DNA of 64,000 nucleotides from Tenacibaculum ovolyticum DSM 18103 (GCF_000430545.1 NZ_KE387163.1:186001-250000), one strand, 5' to 3'; numbered from the stretch's first letter, positions 15,463 through 24,802 are shown. The notes: generated by a model not told the origin, from the sequence alone. Program-made: numbers and translations.

Positions 15463-16248
15463 TTAATTGCGGTTGTTTAACCATTTTTTTGTTACTTCAT
15501 CTATATTTTTACCTTCACGAGACACTTTGTAATCTAATTCTGCTATGATATCGTTGGTAAATTGTAAACTATCTAATTCTTCTAATTGTGCTTTTGTAAA
15601 TAAATTTTCTTTGTCTCTACGTAATAATAAAACAGCTTTATCTACAGTACCTAAAAGTTCTTTTGGCTCTTTAAGTTCTCTAATATTATGCCTATAATGT
15701 AAAAATTGAGGTTTCCAAAGCGGAACAACTATCCACTCTTTATTTGCAACAGCATTCTCAAAAGTACTAAAGCAATTTTCTTCTGTACCGATATGAAATC
15801 TATAGCCTGCATGATTAAGTTTATAATCTTTCATCATCTGAATAGAAAAACGAGTGATTCCTGCTCCTGAATTTATCCCTTGAATGTTTTTATTCATTTT
15901 AGAAATTACACTTGGTTTTAGTAAATCTATAATTTCTGAAACCTCTTCTTCTGGAACATAATCTGGAACACCCCAAAGAGCATATGGTTTGTAATGTAAT
16001 CCGAGTTCTAATAAAGGAACTTCTTTCTCAACATTACTTTTATATATTCCATGACTAGAAGGTAACCAGGCAGAAGCTAACATAGTTATTTCACCTGTAT
16101 TTAAACGTTCAAAATTTTCTTGGTGTGGTGCATAAGATCGTTTTACATTAAACCCCATTTTTACTAATGTATTAGTAACTAAAGATGCTGCTATGCGATG
16201 AAAAGATAAATTGGTTACACCAAGAGTGATTTTTTTATTTGATTTCAT
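15463..16248 (-). CDS. Glycine betaine/proline-type substrate-binding protein without signal peptide (OpuAC-like)
   Basis: The 261-residue protein matches the substrate-binding domain of betaine/choline ABC systems: ITLGVTNLSFHRIAASLV at the start, EITMLASAWLPSSHG, INSGAGITRFS, and KEWIVVPLWKPQFLHYR, where the Trp residues would form the aromatic cage. Unlike transport proteins it begins directly with MKSNKKITLG, with no signal peptide or lipobox, and no permease or ATPase gene is nearby. It may act as a cytoplasmic sensor or ligand carrier. It sits between the ABM and reductase genes of one operon divergent from an AraC regulator. Confidence 0.75.
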   Translation of the reverse strand: MKSNKKITLGVTNLSFHRIAASLVTNTLVKMGFNVKRSYAPHQENFERLNTGEITMLASAWLPSSHGIYKSNVEKEVPLLELGLHYKPYALWGVPDYVPEEEVSEIIDLLKPSVISKMNKNIQGINSGAGITRFSIQMMKDYKLNHAGYRFHIGTEENCFSTFENAVANKEWIVVPLWKPQFLHYRHNIRELKEPKELLGTVDKAVLLLRRDKENLFTKAQLEELDSLQFTNDIIAELDYKVSREGKNIDEVTKKWLNNRN

Positions 16249-16304
16249 GACTATTTAATATTGAAAAGAATAATTTATTAAAAATGAATGTATTCTTATA
16301 GTTA

Positions 16305-16595
16305 TTAACCAATTACAGTCATTTCGTTTAGTGCAAACTCTTCAACAGCCCCATCAGTAACTTTTAAGTATTCCGCCAAATGCTCATTATTCATGTGTAC
16401 TTGCCACAACTCTTTACTTTCCCAGTTTTCATGGAATAAAAAAAGATTAGGGTTTTCATTATCTTGATGTAAATCGTAATTAATACATCCTTTTTCTGAT
16501 CGAGTAATAGAAATTAATTTTAGTAATTCTGATTTTACAAATTCCCTTTTTTCTTCTTTTGCTACTATTTTCGCTACAATTGTTAATCTGTTCAT
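16305..16595 (-). CDS. ABM-family (YgiN-like) monooxygenase
   Basis: The 96-residue protein has the antibiotic-biosynthesis-monooxygenase fold pattern: LTIVAKIVAKEEKREFVKSE, then GCINYDLHQDNENPNLFLFHENW and a helix with HMNNEHLAEYL. Proteins of this ferredoxin-like fold act as dimers on quinol-like substrates without a cofactor, or degrade heme. It is the first gene of the minus-strand operon ending with the yellow/MRJP-family gene, and a -7 box lies at 16737-16744. Confidence 0.8.
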   Translation of the reverse strand: MNRLTIVAKIVAKEEKREFVKSELLKLISITRSEKGCINYDLHQDNENPNLFLFHENWESKELWQVHMNNEHLAEYLKVTDGAVEEFALNEMTVIG

Positions 16596-16736
16596 ATATA
16601 ATTTATTTTAAAAAAATGTTTTTATAACTAAATAAAGTTCTACAACTACTTTTTACTTTCTTAAATTCAAAAACTTTAATAATAGTTAAGAACAAGGATT
16701 CATTGTAATAAATAGAGTTGTTTTTTTATTACACTA

Positions 16737-16744
16737 CAAAGTTA
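16737..16744 (-). promoter_or_regulatory. -7 box for the ABM/OpuAC/MDR/MRJP operon
   Basis: Minus-strand TAACTTTG fits TAnnTTTG, 142 bp before the ATG at 16595. The long leader and the direct neighbourhood of the divergent AraC gene suggest control by that regulator. No clean -33 TTG is present at the usual distance. Confidence 0.4.
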
Positions 16745-16818
16745 CAAGTACAATACAGTACTTTTTAGGTACAAAAAAAGGATAGTTATGTATATTTAAA
16801 GGTTTACAGATAGAATTC

Positions 16819-16850
16819 TTGCTAAAACAATTCATTTTTATCTAAATTTG
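16819..16850 (+). promoter_or_regulatory. Promoter of the AraC regulator gene
   Basis: TTG (16819-16821), 21 bases, then TAAATTTG (16843-16850) fits the Flavobacterium -33/-7 promoter well. The ATG follows 28 bp later. Confidence 0.6.
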
Positions 16851-16878
16851 TATTGTTATATTTATAAAAAACACAATA

Positions 16879-17766
16879 ATGCAAGTACTAGAAGCGTATA
16901 AACCTTTTGAAATACAAGAAATAGAATTAAGAGAATGGAAACAAAGACCTGTTAAGAATAATTTTTTTGAATTGGTTTTAATTAAAGATGGAGAAGGTAC
17001 ACAATGTATAAATTATAATGATTATACGTATGGTAAAGATAGTATATTCTTATTACCGCCTTTAAAATGCCATTCGTTTAGTATAGAAAAGTCTACAAAA
17101 TTTGTGTTTTTAAAATTTACAGATTCATTTTTTAAAAACATAAATAATGTTTCAATAAATAGAAACGAATGGTTTAAAGAGGCTTCTTATATTTTATCCA
17201 ATTACAATCAATTACCTGGAGATATTATTAAGAATGATGTTGATAGAAATCATCTTGAGAGCTTAATAGAGATAATTTTAAAAGAGTCTAGAAATTATGG
17301 AAATGAATCTATTTCCTTAATTACTAGTTTAATGACAAGTATTTTGGAATTATTAATTAGAAATATTAAAAAAGGAACTTATTTTGAAGTACCAAAAAAC
17401 AATTCAGATGATAGAATTACAAGAATTCTAACATACATTAATGAAAACATCAATAAAACCGAACTATTAAAGATTGAAAATTTGGCTGATGTTTTTATGA
17501 TGTCACCAACTTATGTAAGTGAATTTTTTAAGAAACAGGTTAGCATGTCGTTACGTGAATATATTATTAAAGCAAAACTGAAATTAGTAGAAATACGTTT
17601 GTTAAATTCTGATTATACATTAACACAAATTGCAGACGATTTGGGTTTTACAGATGTAAGTCATCTTTCAAAAACCTTTAAACGCTATACAGGAGTATCT
17701 ATACGTGAGTTTAAAAATAATGGAGAATATATGCTTTTAAAACGTAGTGTATGTGCTGCAGGCTAA
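16879..17766 (+). CDS. AraC-family transcriptional regulator
   Basis: The 295-residue protein has an N-terminal cupin-like ligand domain (about 1-150) and a C-terminal AraC HTH domain (about 185-285). The latter contains NLADVFMMSPTYVSEFFKK and IADDLGFTDVSHLSKTFKRY, the two helix-turn-helix segments. It is transcribed away from the ABM/betaine-binding/MDR/yellow-family operon, so it is most likely its regulator. The ligand might be the small molecule bound by the OpuAC-like protein (inference). Confidence 0.85.
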   Translation: MQVLEAYKPFEIQEIELREWKQRPVKNNFFELVLIKDGEGTQCINYNDYTYGKDSIFLLPPLKCHSFSIEKSTKFVFLKFTDSFFKNINNVSINRNEWFKEASYILSNYNQLPGDIIKNDVDRNHLESLIEIILKESRNYGNESISLITSLMTSILELLIRNIKKGTYFEVPKNNSDDRITRILTYINENINKTELLKIENLADVFMMSPTYVSEFFKKQVSMSLREYIIKAKLKLVEIRLLNSDYTLTQIADDLGFTDVSHLSKTFKRYTGVSIREFKNNGEYMLLKRSVCAAG

Positions 17767-17818
17767 TTAAAATTTACAGTCCTACAATCTTAATCTAAGA
17801 ATTAAACCTACACGAATT

Positions 17819-17846
17819 AGACTTTATCTTTACATCAATAAAGTCT
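17819..17846. terminator. Bidirectional terminator between convergent genes
   Basis: AGACTTTAT (17819-17827) pairs with ATAAAGTCT (17838-17846), followed by TTATTTT on the plus strand. It lies between the AraC gene and the minus-strand gene ending at 17851. Confidence 0.6.
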
Positions 17847-17850
17847 TATT

Positions 17851-18450
17851 TTAATAATACAATCTAAAATCAAGTAGTTTACATACTTTATAATATTTTT
17901 GATGTAACTCTTCTACAACATCTAACATATTTTCATCTTCTTTAAATAAGTTAAAGAAAGCGATATCTAAATTTGAACTAGTAATTCCATTAAAGGCATT
18001 ACCATAACCAGAAATAGCTTTTGCACCCGTAATATCTAAAAAATATTGTGCTTCTTCTTCATCTAAATCTAACACTTTTGCATTTGAAAAATGTAAAATC
18101 TTTCCACTTAATCTTCCTTCAAAAATTTCTGCAATTTCTTGTAAACTATAATAATAGTCGTTTAAACAAATACTGTTTGCTTCACCTGTTATAACCATGT
18201 ATATTATTTCATAGTCATTAAAATTATGATCATCTAAAAGCAATGCATTTAAAATATCTTCTAAACCTTCAATAGTGTCGCATGTTTTATAAATACTAGC
18301 CACTCCATATTGCATGGTTAATTGCGTTAGTTTTTTTTGTGTTTCGGTAACTTCGTTAGTTTCTATATCATGAACACCTTCTAAACAGTAGATAAAATAA
18401 TCTGTATCTATAAATTGTTCTTGAGGTATTTTCTGTTTTTTATTTAACAA
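17851..18450 (-). CDS. DUF6642-like hypothetical protein
   Basis: A soluble acidic protein of about 199 residues containing FIYCLEGVHDIETNEVT and YKTCDTIEGLEDILNALL, followed by alternating alpha/beta segments. It resembles conserved hypothetical proteins of Bacteroidetes that I would place in DUF6642; the domain number is from memory. The start is a TTG at 18450, directly after an in-frame stop, with no earlier ATG. A monocistronic gene of unknown role. Confidence 0.6.
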   Translation of the reverse strand: MLNKKQKIPQEQFIDTDYFIYCLEGVHDIETNEVTETQKKLTQLTMQYGVASIYKTCDTIEGLEDILNALLLDDHNFNDYEIIYMVITGEANSICLNDYYYSLQEIAEIFEGRLSGKILHFSNAKVLDLDEEEAQYFLDITGAKAISGYGNAFNGITSSNLDIAFFNLFKEDENMLDVVEELHQKYYKVCKLLDFRLYY

Positions 18451-18532
18451 ATTTCAGGATTTATGCAAAGTATATAAATCACAAAAATAAGATAAGTCTT
18501 TTATTATTTAACAAATAATATATTTATTAGTG

Positions 18533-18544
18533 CTTCACTCCTAT
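18533..18544. repeat. Intergenic 12-mer CTTCACTCCTAT
   Basis: This exact 12-mer occurs three times in the window, always between genes: 12877-12888, 18533-18544 and 61866-61877. Three copies of a 12-mer are far more than expected by chance in 64 kb. It may be a relic of a longer dispersed repeat. Confidence 0.5.
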
Positions 18545-18571
18545 TGTTCTTATGAAACAATTATAAACGTA

Positions 18572-18595
18572 AATTGGGACCCGAAGGTCCCAATT
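18572..18595 (-). terminator. Strong intrinsic terminator after the fused flavin oxidase gene
   Basis: A 10-bp stem AATTGGGACC/GGTCCCAATT closes a four-base loop that reads UUCG in the minus-strand transcript, an especially stable tetraloop. TTTACGTTT follows. It lies 25 bp after the stop at 18620. Confidence 0.8.
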
Positions 18596-18619
18596 ATTTA
18601 TATTAAAATTAATAGATTA

Positions 18620-21600
18620 CTACTCTACTTCAGATAAAATATGTTGAAGTACAGTTTGTTCCCATTCTAAAAAGTAATCTGAAGGAATCCAACTAGGGCG
18701 TTGTAAATTATAACGATGAAGCATTACTTTTTCTGCTTCACAAAAAGCACCTTCAACCCAACCTTGTTGATCTGAATAGGCTTCTCCTACAATAAAAACA
18801 CGCTCATTGGCTTGTGGTTGTCTTATTTCTGGCATTTTATCAGCTACTACAAAACCTGATTTCCAAGCATGATATCCACCTCCATAAGGATCATGGCTCC
18901 AATCTTTATATGCTGAAGTATAAGGTGCTGGTATGTTTTCATTTCCATGCATTTCTTTTACTTCTTTCATTACTTCTGCAACCATACTTTGCGTTGCAGC
19001 TGGCACTTCTTTTTCTAAATATTCTTGAAGTCGTTTTCTTCGAGTAGCTGTAGCTAATAAGTAATTTGTAGGTTTCGTTTCAAACAACGCATCATTTTCC
19101 ATTGCTTTCCAAAAAGAAACAGTTCTCATGTCATTATAACTCGCTAAAAATAAAGAATGATTGTTAGCGTCTGTTCCGAAATAATAACATTGTCTCATTG
19201 GTAAATCTGTTACTGATGGCGATTGATATTTAGCAGGATCTATTGGCCACCAAGGATTTTCGAAACCTAATAGTATTTTTAAAGCAGGCTCATTCATTAC
19301 CGATTTAATATTATGATGTAATGCTTTACTTTCTGTTTCATAAGGATTAAACAAGAAGTTACTTTGATCTAGTAATTCTAATGACCTACGTGGCATTCCT
19401 AAAATAATATCATCTGCATACGCAACCCATTGGTTGGCTTCGTTACGTACTTGATAGTTATGTTTTTCTCCTGTTGCTACATTTTCAAAAATAAGCTTGT
19501 ATTTTCTTGTTGTAGGATCACTTGCTGTAGTTTTTTCAAAATTTACCAATACATTGTTTGGTTTTATAGTTCCACCAGCATTTACAAAATTACTAGCGGT
19601 AACTTTTAACACTTTATCAAAACCACCTTCAATGGTATTATAAGTTACATCATCATCTGAAAAATCACCTACCATATACGGAAAAGCTTCCGCAGCATTC
19701 CAGTTTATGGTATTCGAATAATATCCTCCAGCATTTGCTAAAAATTCATAACATTCTTGCGAGCTTCTATCTTTTAATAAGTTCCAGAATCCTATTTCAT
19801 AAACATATTTATTATAAAAAGGCCCCTCAAATCTATAAATTAAATCACGTTTTACACGTCTCCATTCTGCTTGTGGATCTGCACTAGCTTTTATAGCTTC
19901 AATACTTTCTCCATCGGCTATTAAAACACTATCTATAATATCATTAAATATAAAATTAGCAGATTTACCTTGGTATTCTTCTGCTACATCATACCTTGTT
20001 TCAAACCCTGGAACATCATAGTCTTTTGCATGATAGCGCTGTTTTCTTAAATAAATCAACTGATTATCAGAACTCCCCATTTCAAAAGGAATCGCATTTA
20101 ACAAACCTTCTTCTTCATATTTATTTATAAGACCATTGATAATTGCTTGAGTAGTCATATAGCGCATTCCGCCTAACTCAGCAGTAACTTCCATACCTGG
20201 CAATTCAACAGAATCTAAACGACCACAAATTCGATCACTAGCTTCAAAAATATTTACCTTCAAATTTAAAGGATCTCCATTTGAATCTACACCAGTTCTT
20301 AATCGATAACCTGAATACAATCCTGAAGCTCCTGCTCCAACAATTGCTACATCTAAATCTAATCCTGGTTCTGGAGTGCTTGTAAACTTTTTATGCCCCT
20401 TACGGATTGGTTTTGTAGTTTTTGTTGTAGAACTTCTAAGTAATTGTTTTTTAAGATCTTTTTTATGTAAATGTGGTGCATAAGTATCAAAAGGAAACTT
20501 CCAATCAATTGTCATGTATTCTAAAAAGTAACGATCTTCTTCAGAAACAGTACCCAATAACATTTTAGAAATTAAGTCTCCAAGTGTAGGTATAAATTTG
20601 GCAGCCCAACCAGCAGTATATACTACTATATTTTTATTATTACTGATAGTATTTGGTAAGTAATCTAATAATATTTCATTTTTAGATTGTGATATAGCTA
20701 CCATACATGTTGAAAGCAATGAAGGTTTTGGTTCAAGACCTGGCATGTGATTTTTTACCCAATCAGTAGTATAGCCAATATTCTTTAAATCTGGTTCATG
20801 TGTGCTTTCAGATGGGTGATCTATAATTTCATCGGCTACAGCATTTGCTACGCGAACATAACCTGGATTTGACCAAGGAACTTCATTAAATCCATAATAC
20901 AATCCTGTTTCATTATTTTCATACACATAATAGGTAGTTCCTATTTCTGCTATGGTTGGATCTAATATTTTATAATATGATGAAGACATCGTCCAAATAT
21001 CAATACCAACTTTTAACCCAAAATGACTTACCAAATCATTTACATATGGTCCTGGAGTTAATGCCAGTTTTTCGGCCTTATAACTAATTATTTCATCAGA
21101 ATTTTGCGTGCTTTTAGTAGTAATAATAATGTCATCATTTGGTAAAGATTCAATATCTGTTACCGCTGTAAATTCTTTTAAGACTACATTATTGTTTTTT
21201 CTTAATTCAGCAAGCATAAACTCTTGCGTCGCATCAATATCTAAGATTCCGCCATCTGCCTGAAAGAATCCCTCGTAATCACTTGGTAGATCTTTAAAGT
21301 TAAAACGATCCATAATTTGCTCACCACTTTTAAACTGATCGTATGGAATACCCAATTCATCCATTACTTTGATGGCATCATTAATACCTCCTTCTGATGA
21401 GTTTAGCTCTGGATCACCAAACCACAAAGCTCCTACTTGTTCTAATAATTCTTTGTTAGCTGCATCATTAAAAGCTAACCATTGGTCTTTTGCTCTTAAT
21501 GCTAATTGCGCCATAGGAACAGTATCGTACTGTACTCTAAATTGGCGCGATTTTCCTGAAGAACTAACTTCTTCGTTTACAAATTTAAACTGTTCTACTA

Positions 21601-21715
21601 CAAGTATACGTTTTGTACTGTCTTGTTTACTTAAGTGATAGGCTGAAGACAATCCTATTGGACCTCCACCAACTACGATAACATCAAATAGTTGTTCTTT
21701 TGTTTGGTTTTTCAT
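18620..21715 (-). CDS. Fused bi-flavin oxidase: sarcosine-oxidase-like half plus L-amino-acid-oxidase-like half
   Basis: The 1031 residues hold two complete flavoenzymes. Residues 1-420 are DAO/monomeric sarcosine oxidase type: dinucleotide motif VIVVGGGPIGLSSAYHL (12-28) and STCMVAISQSKNEILLDYLP (335-354), where Cys337 aligns with the cysteine that covalently holds FAD in sarcosine oxidase. A basic Lys/Thr/Ser-rich linker (about 420-450) leads to a flavin amine oxidase half with VAIVGAGASGLYSGYRL (456-472), a GRLDSVELPG segment and the C-terminal FIVGEAYSDQQGWVEGAF FAD region. No signal peptide is seen. Each half alone is about the normal family length. The substrates are probably amines or amino acids; peroxide would be the product. 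No operon partner is obvious. Confidence 0.8.
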   Translation of the reverse strand: MKNQTKEQLFDVIVVGGGPIGLSSAYHLSKQDSTKRILVVEQFKFVNEEVSSSGKSRQFRVQYDTVPMAQLALRAKDQWLAFNDAANKELLEQVGALWFGDPELNSSEGGINDAIKVMDELGIPYDQFKSGEQIMDRFNFKDLPSDYEGFFQADGGILDIDATQEFMLAELRKNNNVVLKEFTAVTDIESLPNDDIIITTKSTQNSDEIISYKAEKLALTPGPYVNDLVSHFGLKVGIDIWTMSSSYYKILDPTIAEIGTTYYVYENNETGLYYGFNEVPWSNPGYVRVANAVADEIIDHPSESTHEPDLKNIGYTTDWVKNHMPGLEPKPSLLSTCMVAISQSKNEILLDYLPNTISNNKNIVVYTAGWAAKFIPTLGDLISKMLLGTVSEEDRYFLEYMTIDWKFPFDTYAPHLHKKDLKKQLLRSSTTKTTKPIRKGHKKFTSTPEPGLDLDVAIVGAGASGLYSGYRLRTGVDSNGDPLNLKVNIFEASDRICGRLDSVELPGMEVTAELGGMRYMTTQAIINGLINKYEEEGLLNAIPFEMGSSDNQLIYLRKQRYHAKDYDVPGFETRYDVAEEYQGKSANFIFNDIIDSVLIADGESIEAIKASADPQAEWRRVKRDLIYRFEGPFYNKYVYEIGFWNLLKDRSSQECYEFLANAGGYYSNTINWNAAEAFPYMVGDFSDDDVTYNTIEGGFDKVLKVTASNFVNAGGTIKPNNVLVNFEKTTASDPTTRKYKLIFENVATGEKHNYQVRNEANQWVAYADDIILGMPRRSLELLDQSNFLFNPYETESKALHHNIKSVMNEPALKILLGFENPWWPIDPAKYQSPSVTDLPMRQCYYFGTDANNHSLFLASYNDMRTVSFWKAMENDALFETKPTNYLLATATRRKRLQEYLEKEVPAATQSMVAEVMKEVKEMHGNENIPAPYTSAYKDWSHDPYGGGYHAWKSGFVVADKMPEIRQPQANERVFIVGEAYSDQQGWVEGAFCEAEKVMLHRYNLQRPSWIPSDYFLEWEQTVLQHILSEVE

Positions 21716-21778
21716 TTGTTTTTGGTTGTTTATAAATATATTACGTGTATAATATTTAGAGTTTAGTTAGCTCTCTAT

Positions 21779-22004
21779 TGTTAAATTTAACACTTCAGAA
21801 TTCATTGGTTTTATTAATTATCCCTCTCTTTTATAGGCTCATTATTTTTTAAATTGAATTACTAATTTTTTAATGATATCCACCTTAGTTAGATTTTCAA
21901 CTCTAGCAACTGATAATTAATCACAAATTGATGTTACAATTTAAGCAGTTAAAAGCAAAAGAAATTAAAAAAAACCATAAAATAAGTATGGTAAAACCAT
22001 ACTT
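21779..22004. promoter_or_regulatory. Two palindromes in the 557-bp gap upstream of the fused oxidase
   Basis: TGTTAAATTTAACA (21779-21792) is a perfect 14-bp palindrome 64 bp upstream of the oxidase ATG. AAGTATGGT-AAA-ACCATACTT (21984-22004) is a perfect 9-bp stem with a 3-base loop. Either may be an operator for the oxidase or the divergent exporter gene. Apart from these and the exporter promoter I see nothing in 21716-22272. Confidence 0.4.
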
Positions 22005-22260
22005 TTACATCGTATAAATACTTATTTTACAATTACTTAACAAAACATTAAGTAATAGTAAACTCTAGTTGATTTTGTAAGATTATTGTAGAATAAAAAG
22101 ATATATCTCTACAATAAAAACGTATAAATTGGATGTAAATAATTACTCAAAAAAATTAAGACCATTTTCTTTTAACATAATATTACTTCTTTAATAATTA
22201 TTTAACTTTTCTATGAATATATTCTATGTTAGAAGCAATCATAAAGCAAAATCTTAAGAG

Positions 22261-22268
22261 TACATTTG
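22261..22268 (+). promoter_or_regulatory. -7 box directly before the exporter gene
   Basis: TACATTTG fits TAnnTTTG and ends only 4 bp before the ATG at 22273. RNA would start at or within a few bases of the start codon, so the mRNA is probably leaderless. Confidence 0.5.
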
Positions 22269-22272
22269 CAAA

Positions 22273-23472
22273 ATGCAAAAAAACAATTCAAAATTAGAAT
22301 TTATAGTACTAATGGCAGCATTAATGTCGTTAGTAGCTTTGTCTATCGATGCGTTATTACCAGCGATAAAACAGATAGGAATTAGTATTAATACTAAACA
22401 AAACTCTAGTAATAATCAGTTATTAGTAACAATGATATTCTTAGGCTTAGGGTTTGGTCAGCTTATTTCAGGACCTTTATCTGATAGTTTAGGTAGAAAA
22501 CCTGTAATTTACTTCGGTTTTATCATTTTTGTAATCGCTAGTCTTATTTGTGTTAATGCAACGAGTATAGAAATGATGGTTTTTGGTAGAATATTACAAG
22601 GCATCGGTTTGTCAGCTCCTAGAACTATTAGTATTGCTATGGTAAGAGATAGTTTTGAAGGTAACTATATGGCAAAAATAATGTCGTTTATTGTTGTTAT
22701 TTTTATACTGGTTCCTGTTGTGGCACCTGCTATTGGTAAATTAATGTTAGATGCCTATGGATGGAAATTTATATTTTACAGTCAATTAGTTTTTGGTTTC
22801 TTAGTAATGTTATGGCTATGGAAACGTCAACCTGAAACCTTAAAAAAAGAGAATACTACAAAACTCTCATTTAATCTCTTTATAGAAGGAACAAAAGAGT
22901 TTTTAAAACATAAACAAGCAATTGTATTTACATTAATATCTGGTTTTATAACAGGCTCTTTTATGGTGTATTTAAGTGCTTCACAACAAATTTTTCAGGT
23001 ACAGTATAATTTGGTTGAAGAATTCCCTTACATTTTTGCAGGTTTAGCTATTTCTGTTGGGTTTGCTACTTTTTTAAATGGAACCTTTGTAATGAAATAT
23101 GGAATGTTAAAGTTAATTTCTACTTTCTTAATAGTTTTCACTCTTATTCCTATTATTTATATCATTTTATTTTACGGTAAAGAAAACCCAAATATAAATG
23201 TGCTTTTATCATTTTTTGCATTACAGTTTTTTGCAATTGGCTTTCTATTTGGAAATTTGAGAGCTTTAGCAATGCAACCAGTTGGTCATATTGCTGGAGT
23301 TGGTGCAGCTATAAATGGTTTTGTATCTACGATTATGGCTGTTCCGATAGCTACATTTATTGGTAAATATGTTGTAACTACTACCTTACCACTTTTTGTT
23401 GGTTTTTTAGTTTGTGGAATAATATCTTTAATTCTACTTAATTTTATAAAATTTAAAGCAGTCAAAAATTAA
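22273..23472 (+). CDS. Bcr/CflA-type MFS multidrug exporter
   Basis: The 399-residue integral membrane protein has about 12 hydrophobic segments. The MFS signature GQLISGPLSDSLGRKPVI lies between helices 2 and 3, and GRILQGIGLSAPRTISIAMVRD follows in the next helix pair, as in the Bcr/CflA drug/H+ antiporter branch. It would export small toxic molecules using the proton gradient. It is 3 bp upstream of a pseudouridine synthase gene, probably co-transcribed, a pairing that carries no clear functional meaning. Confidence 0.85.
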   Translation: MQKNNSKLEFIVLMAALMSLVALSIDALLPAIKQIGISINTKQNSSNNQLLVTMIFLGLGFGQLISGPLSDSLGRKPVIYFGFIIFVIASLICVNATSIEMMVFGRILQGIGLSAPRTISIAMVRDSFEGNYMAKIMSFIVVIFILVPVVAPAIGKLMLDAYGWKFIFYSQLVFGFLVMLWLWKRQPETLKKENTTKLSFNLFIEGTKEFLKHKQAIVFTLISGFITGSFMVYLSASQQIFQVQYNLVEEFPYIFAGLAISVGFATFLNGTFVMKYGMLKLISTFLIVFTLIPIIYIILFYGKENPNINVLLSFFALQFFAIGFLFGNLRALAMQPVGHIAGVGAAINGFVSTIMAVPIATFIGKYVVTTTLPLFVGFLVCGIISLILLNFIKFKAVKN

Positions 23473-23475
23473 ATT

Positions 23476-24171
23476 ATGAGCCTTACTATTCTTTTTGAAG
23501 ATGACTATGTAATTTGTGTATCAAAACCCAATAATGTAGTTGTACACCACGCACATCATTCACGAAATGTTTCTGATGAGGACTCTTTGTTGCAATTATT
23601 ATTTAAACAATTAAATCATAAATTTTATCCGATACATCGTTTAGATAGAAAAACATCTGGAATTATGTTATTAGCAAAAGAAACTAAATATGTGTCTAAA
23701 TTTCAAGAGCTATTTACTAATAATGAGATTCAAAAAACTTATTTTGGAATTGTAAGAGGGCATTCTCCAGAGTCTAAAATTATAGATTCACCTGTAAAAG
23801 GAAGAGATGCTGATGTTTACAAAGAGGCTGAAACACATTTAAAAACAGTTCATAAAATCATTTTAGATATTCCTGTAAAACCTTATGATACATCAAGATA
23901 TAGTTTAGTGGAAATGAAACCTACAACTGGTAGATTACATCAGTTACGTATTCATATGAACAAAATAAGTCATCCTCTTATAGGTGATCCAAAATATGGT
24001 GATAAAAACCATAATGTAATGTTTCAAGAAAACTTTAATTGTGAAAATATGTTTTTACATGCGCATTCACTTGATTTTATACATCCGTTTTCAAATAAAA
24101 AACTATTAATAAAAAGCAATTTTCCAGATGATTGGAATACTCTTTTTAAGAAATTTGAATGGAATATTTAA
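23476..24171 (+). CDS. RluA-family pseudouridine synthase (TruC-like)
   Basis: The 231-residue catalytic domain has the motif HRLDRKTSG with catalytic Asp57, preceded by DDYVICVSKPNNVVVHH and followed by TGRLHQLRIHM and HPLIGDPKYG. There is no N-terminal S4 domain, and the length fits TruC, which modifies U65 in tRNA, better than RluC/RluD; the target is therefore inferred. It follows the exporter gene by 3 bp and ends before a strong bidirectional terminator. Confidence 0.85.
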   Translation: MSLTILFEDDYVICVSKPNNVVVHHAHHSRNVSDEDSLLQLLFKQLNHKFYPIHRLDRKTSGIMLLAKETKYVSKFQELFTNNEIQKTYFGIVRGHSPESKIIDSPVKGRDADVYKEAETHLKTVHKIILDIPVKPYDTSRYSLVEMKPTTGRLHQLRIHMNKISHPLIGDPKYGDKNHNVMFQENFNCENMFLHAHSLDFIHPFSNKKLLIKSNFPDDWNTLFKKFEWNI

Positions 24172-24180
24172 AATAAGTAC

Positions 24181-24217
24181 AAAAAAAAGAGGTTGATAAT
24201 ATCAACCTCTTTTTTTT
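24181..24217. terminator. Strong bidirectional terminator
   Basis: A near-perfect palindrome: A8-GAGGTTGATA, one base, then TATCAACCTC-T8. It serves both the plus-strand pseudouridine synthase gene and the minus-strand Lrp gene that ends at 24235. Confidence 0.9.
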
Positions 24218-24234
24218 GTAATAAAATATATTAA

Positions 24235-24714
24235 TTATATTTCTTTAAAAATAGCGTGCATTAAACGTTTCTTATCGTTAATACTTTCTTCTAAAGAAAT
24301 CATCGTTTCAGTACGATTAACACCATTAATATCATCAATTAAATAAATAATATCTTTTGCATCATTAGTGCTCTTTGCTCTTACCTTACAAAAGATATTG
24401 TATTTACCAGCTGTAACGTATGCTACTGTTACATTTGGTATTAAACGTAAACTATCTAAAACGTGTTGAGTCATAGATGTTTTCTCTAAATACACACCGA
24501 TATGAGCTATAAAAGTATATCCCATTTTATCATAGTTCAACGTTAATGTTGACCCCTGGATTATACCTTCATCTTCCATTTTTTTGACACGAACATGTAT
24601 AGTACCAGCAGATACTAACAGTTTTTTTGCAATGTCTGTAAATGGGGTACGCGCATTTTCAATTAAAATGTCTAAAATTTGATGATCAATCTCATCTAGT
24701 ACAAACTTCTTCAT
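24235..24714 (-). CDS. Lrp/AsnC-family transcriptional regulator
   Basis: The 159-residue protein has an N-terminal HTH (LDEIDHQILDILIENARTPF, then IAKKLLVSAGTIHVRVKKME) and a C-terminal RAM ligand domain (about 70-150, with VTAGKYNIFCKVRAKS). It is transcribed in the same direction as, and 88 bp downstream of, the M14 peptidase and aminotransferase genes. It may respond to an amino acid. This is a common Bacteroidetes gene, so a global role is possible. Confidence 0.88.
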   Translation of the reverse strand: MKKFVLDEIDHQILDILIENARTPFTDIAKKLLVSAGTIHVRVKKMEDEGIIQGSTLTLNYDKMGYTFIAHIGVYLEKTSMTQHVLDSLRLIPNVTVAYVTAGKYNIFCKVRAKSTNDAKDIIYLIDDINGVNRTETMISLEESINDKKRLMHAIFKEI

Positions 24715-24802
24715 TCTTTTATTTTCTTCAAGTAATATTGCTAAAATATGATTTTTTTCTAATTTTTGAAGGGTTTTATTAATAAATATTCAGTTTTTTA
24801 GA

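Noticed and set aside
15449..15484. Longer ATG start for the MDR reductase
   Set aside because: It overlaps the upstream gene by 22 bp and adds residues before the usual MKAIG start of the family.
17851..18450. DUF6642-like gene as part of a defence or toxin module
   Set aside because: No partner gene, no toxin-like motif and an ordinary monocistronic setting.
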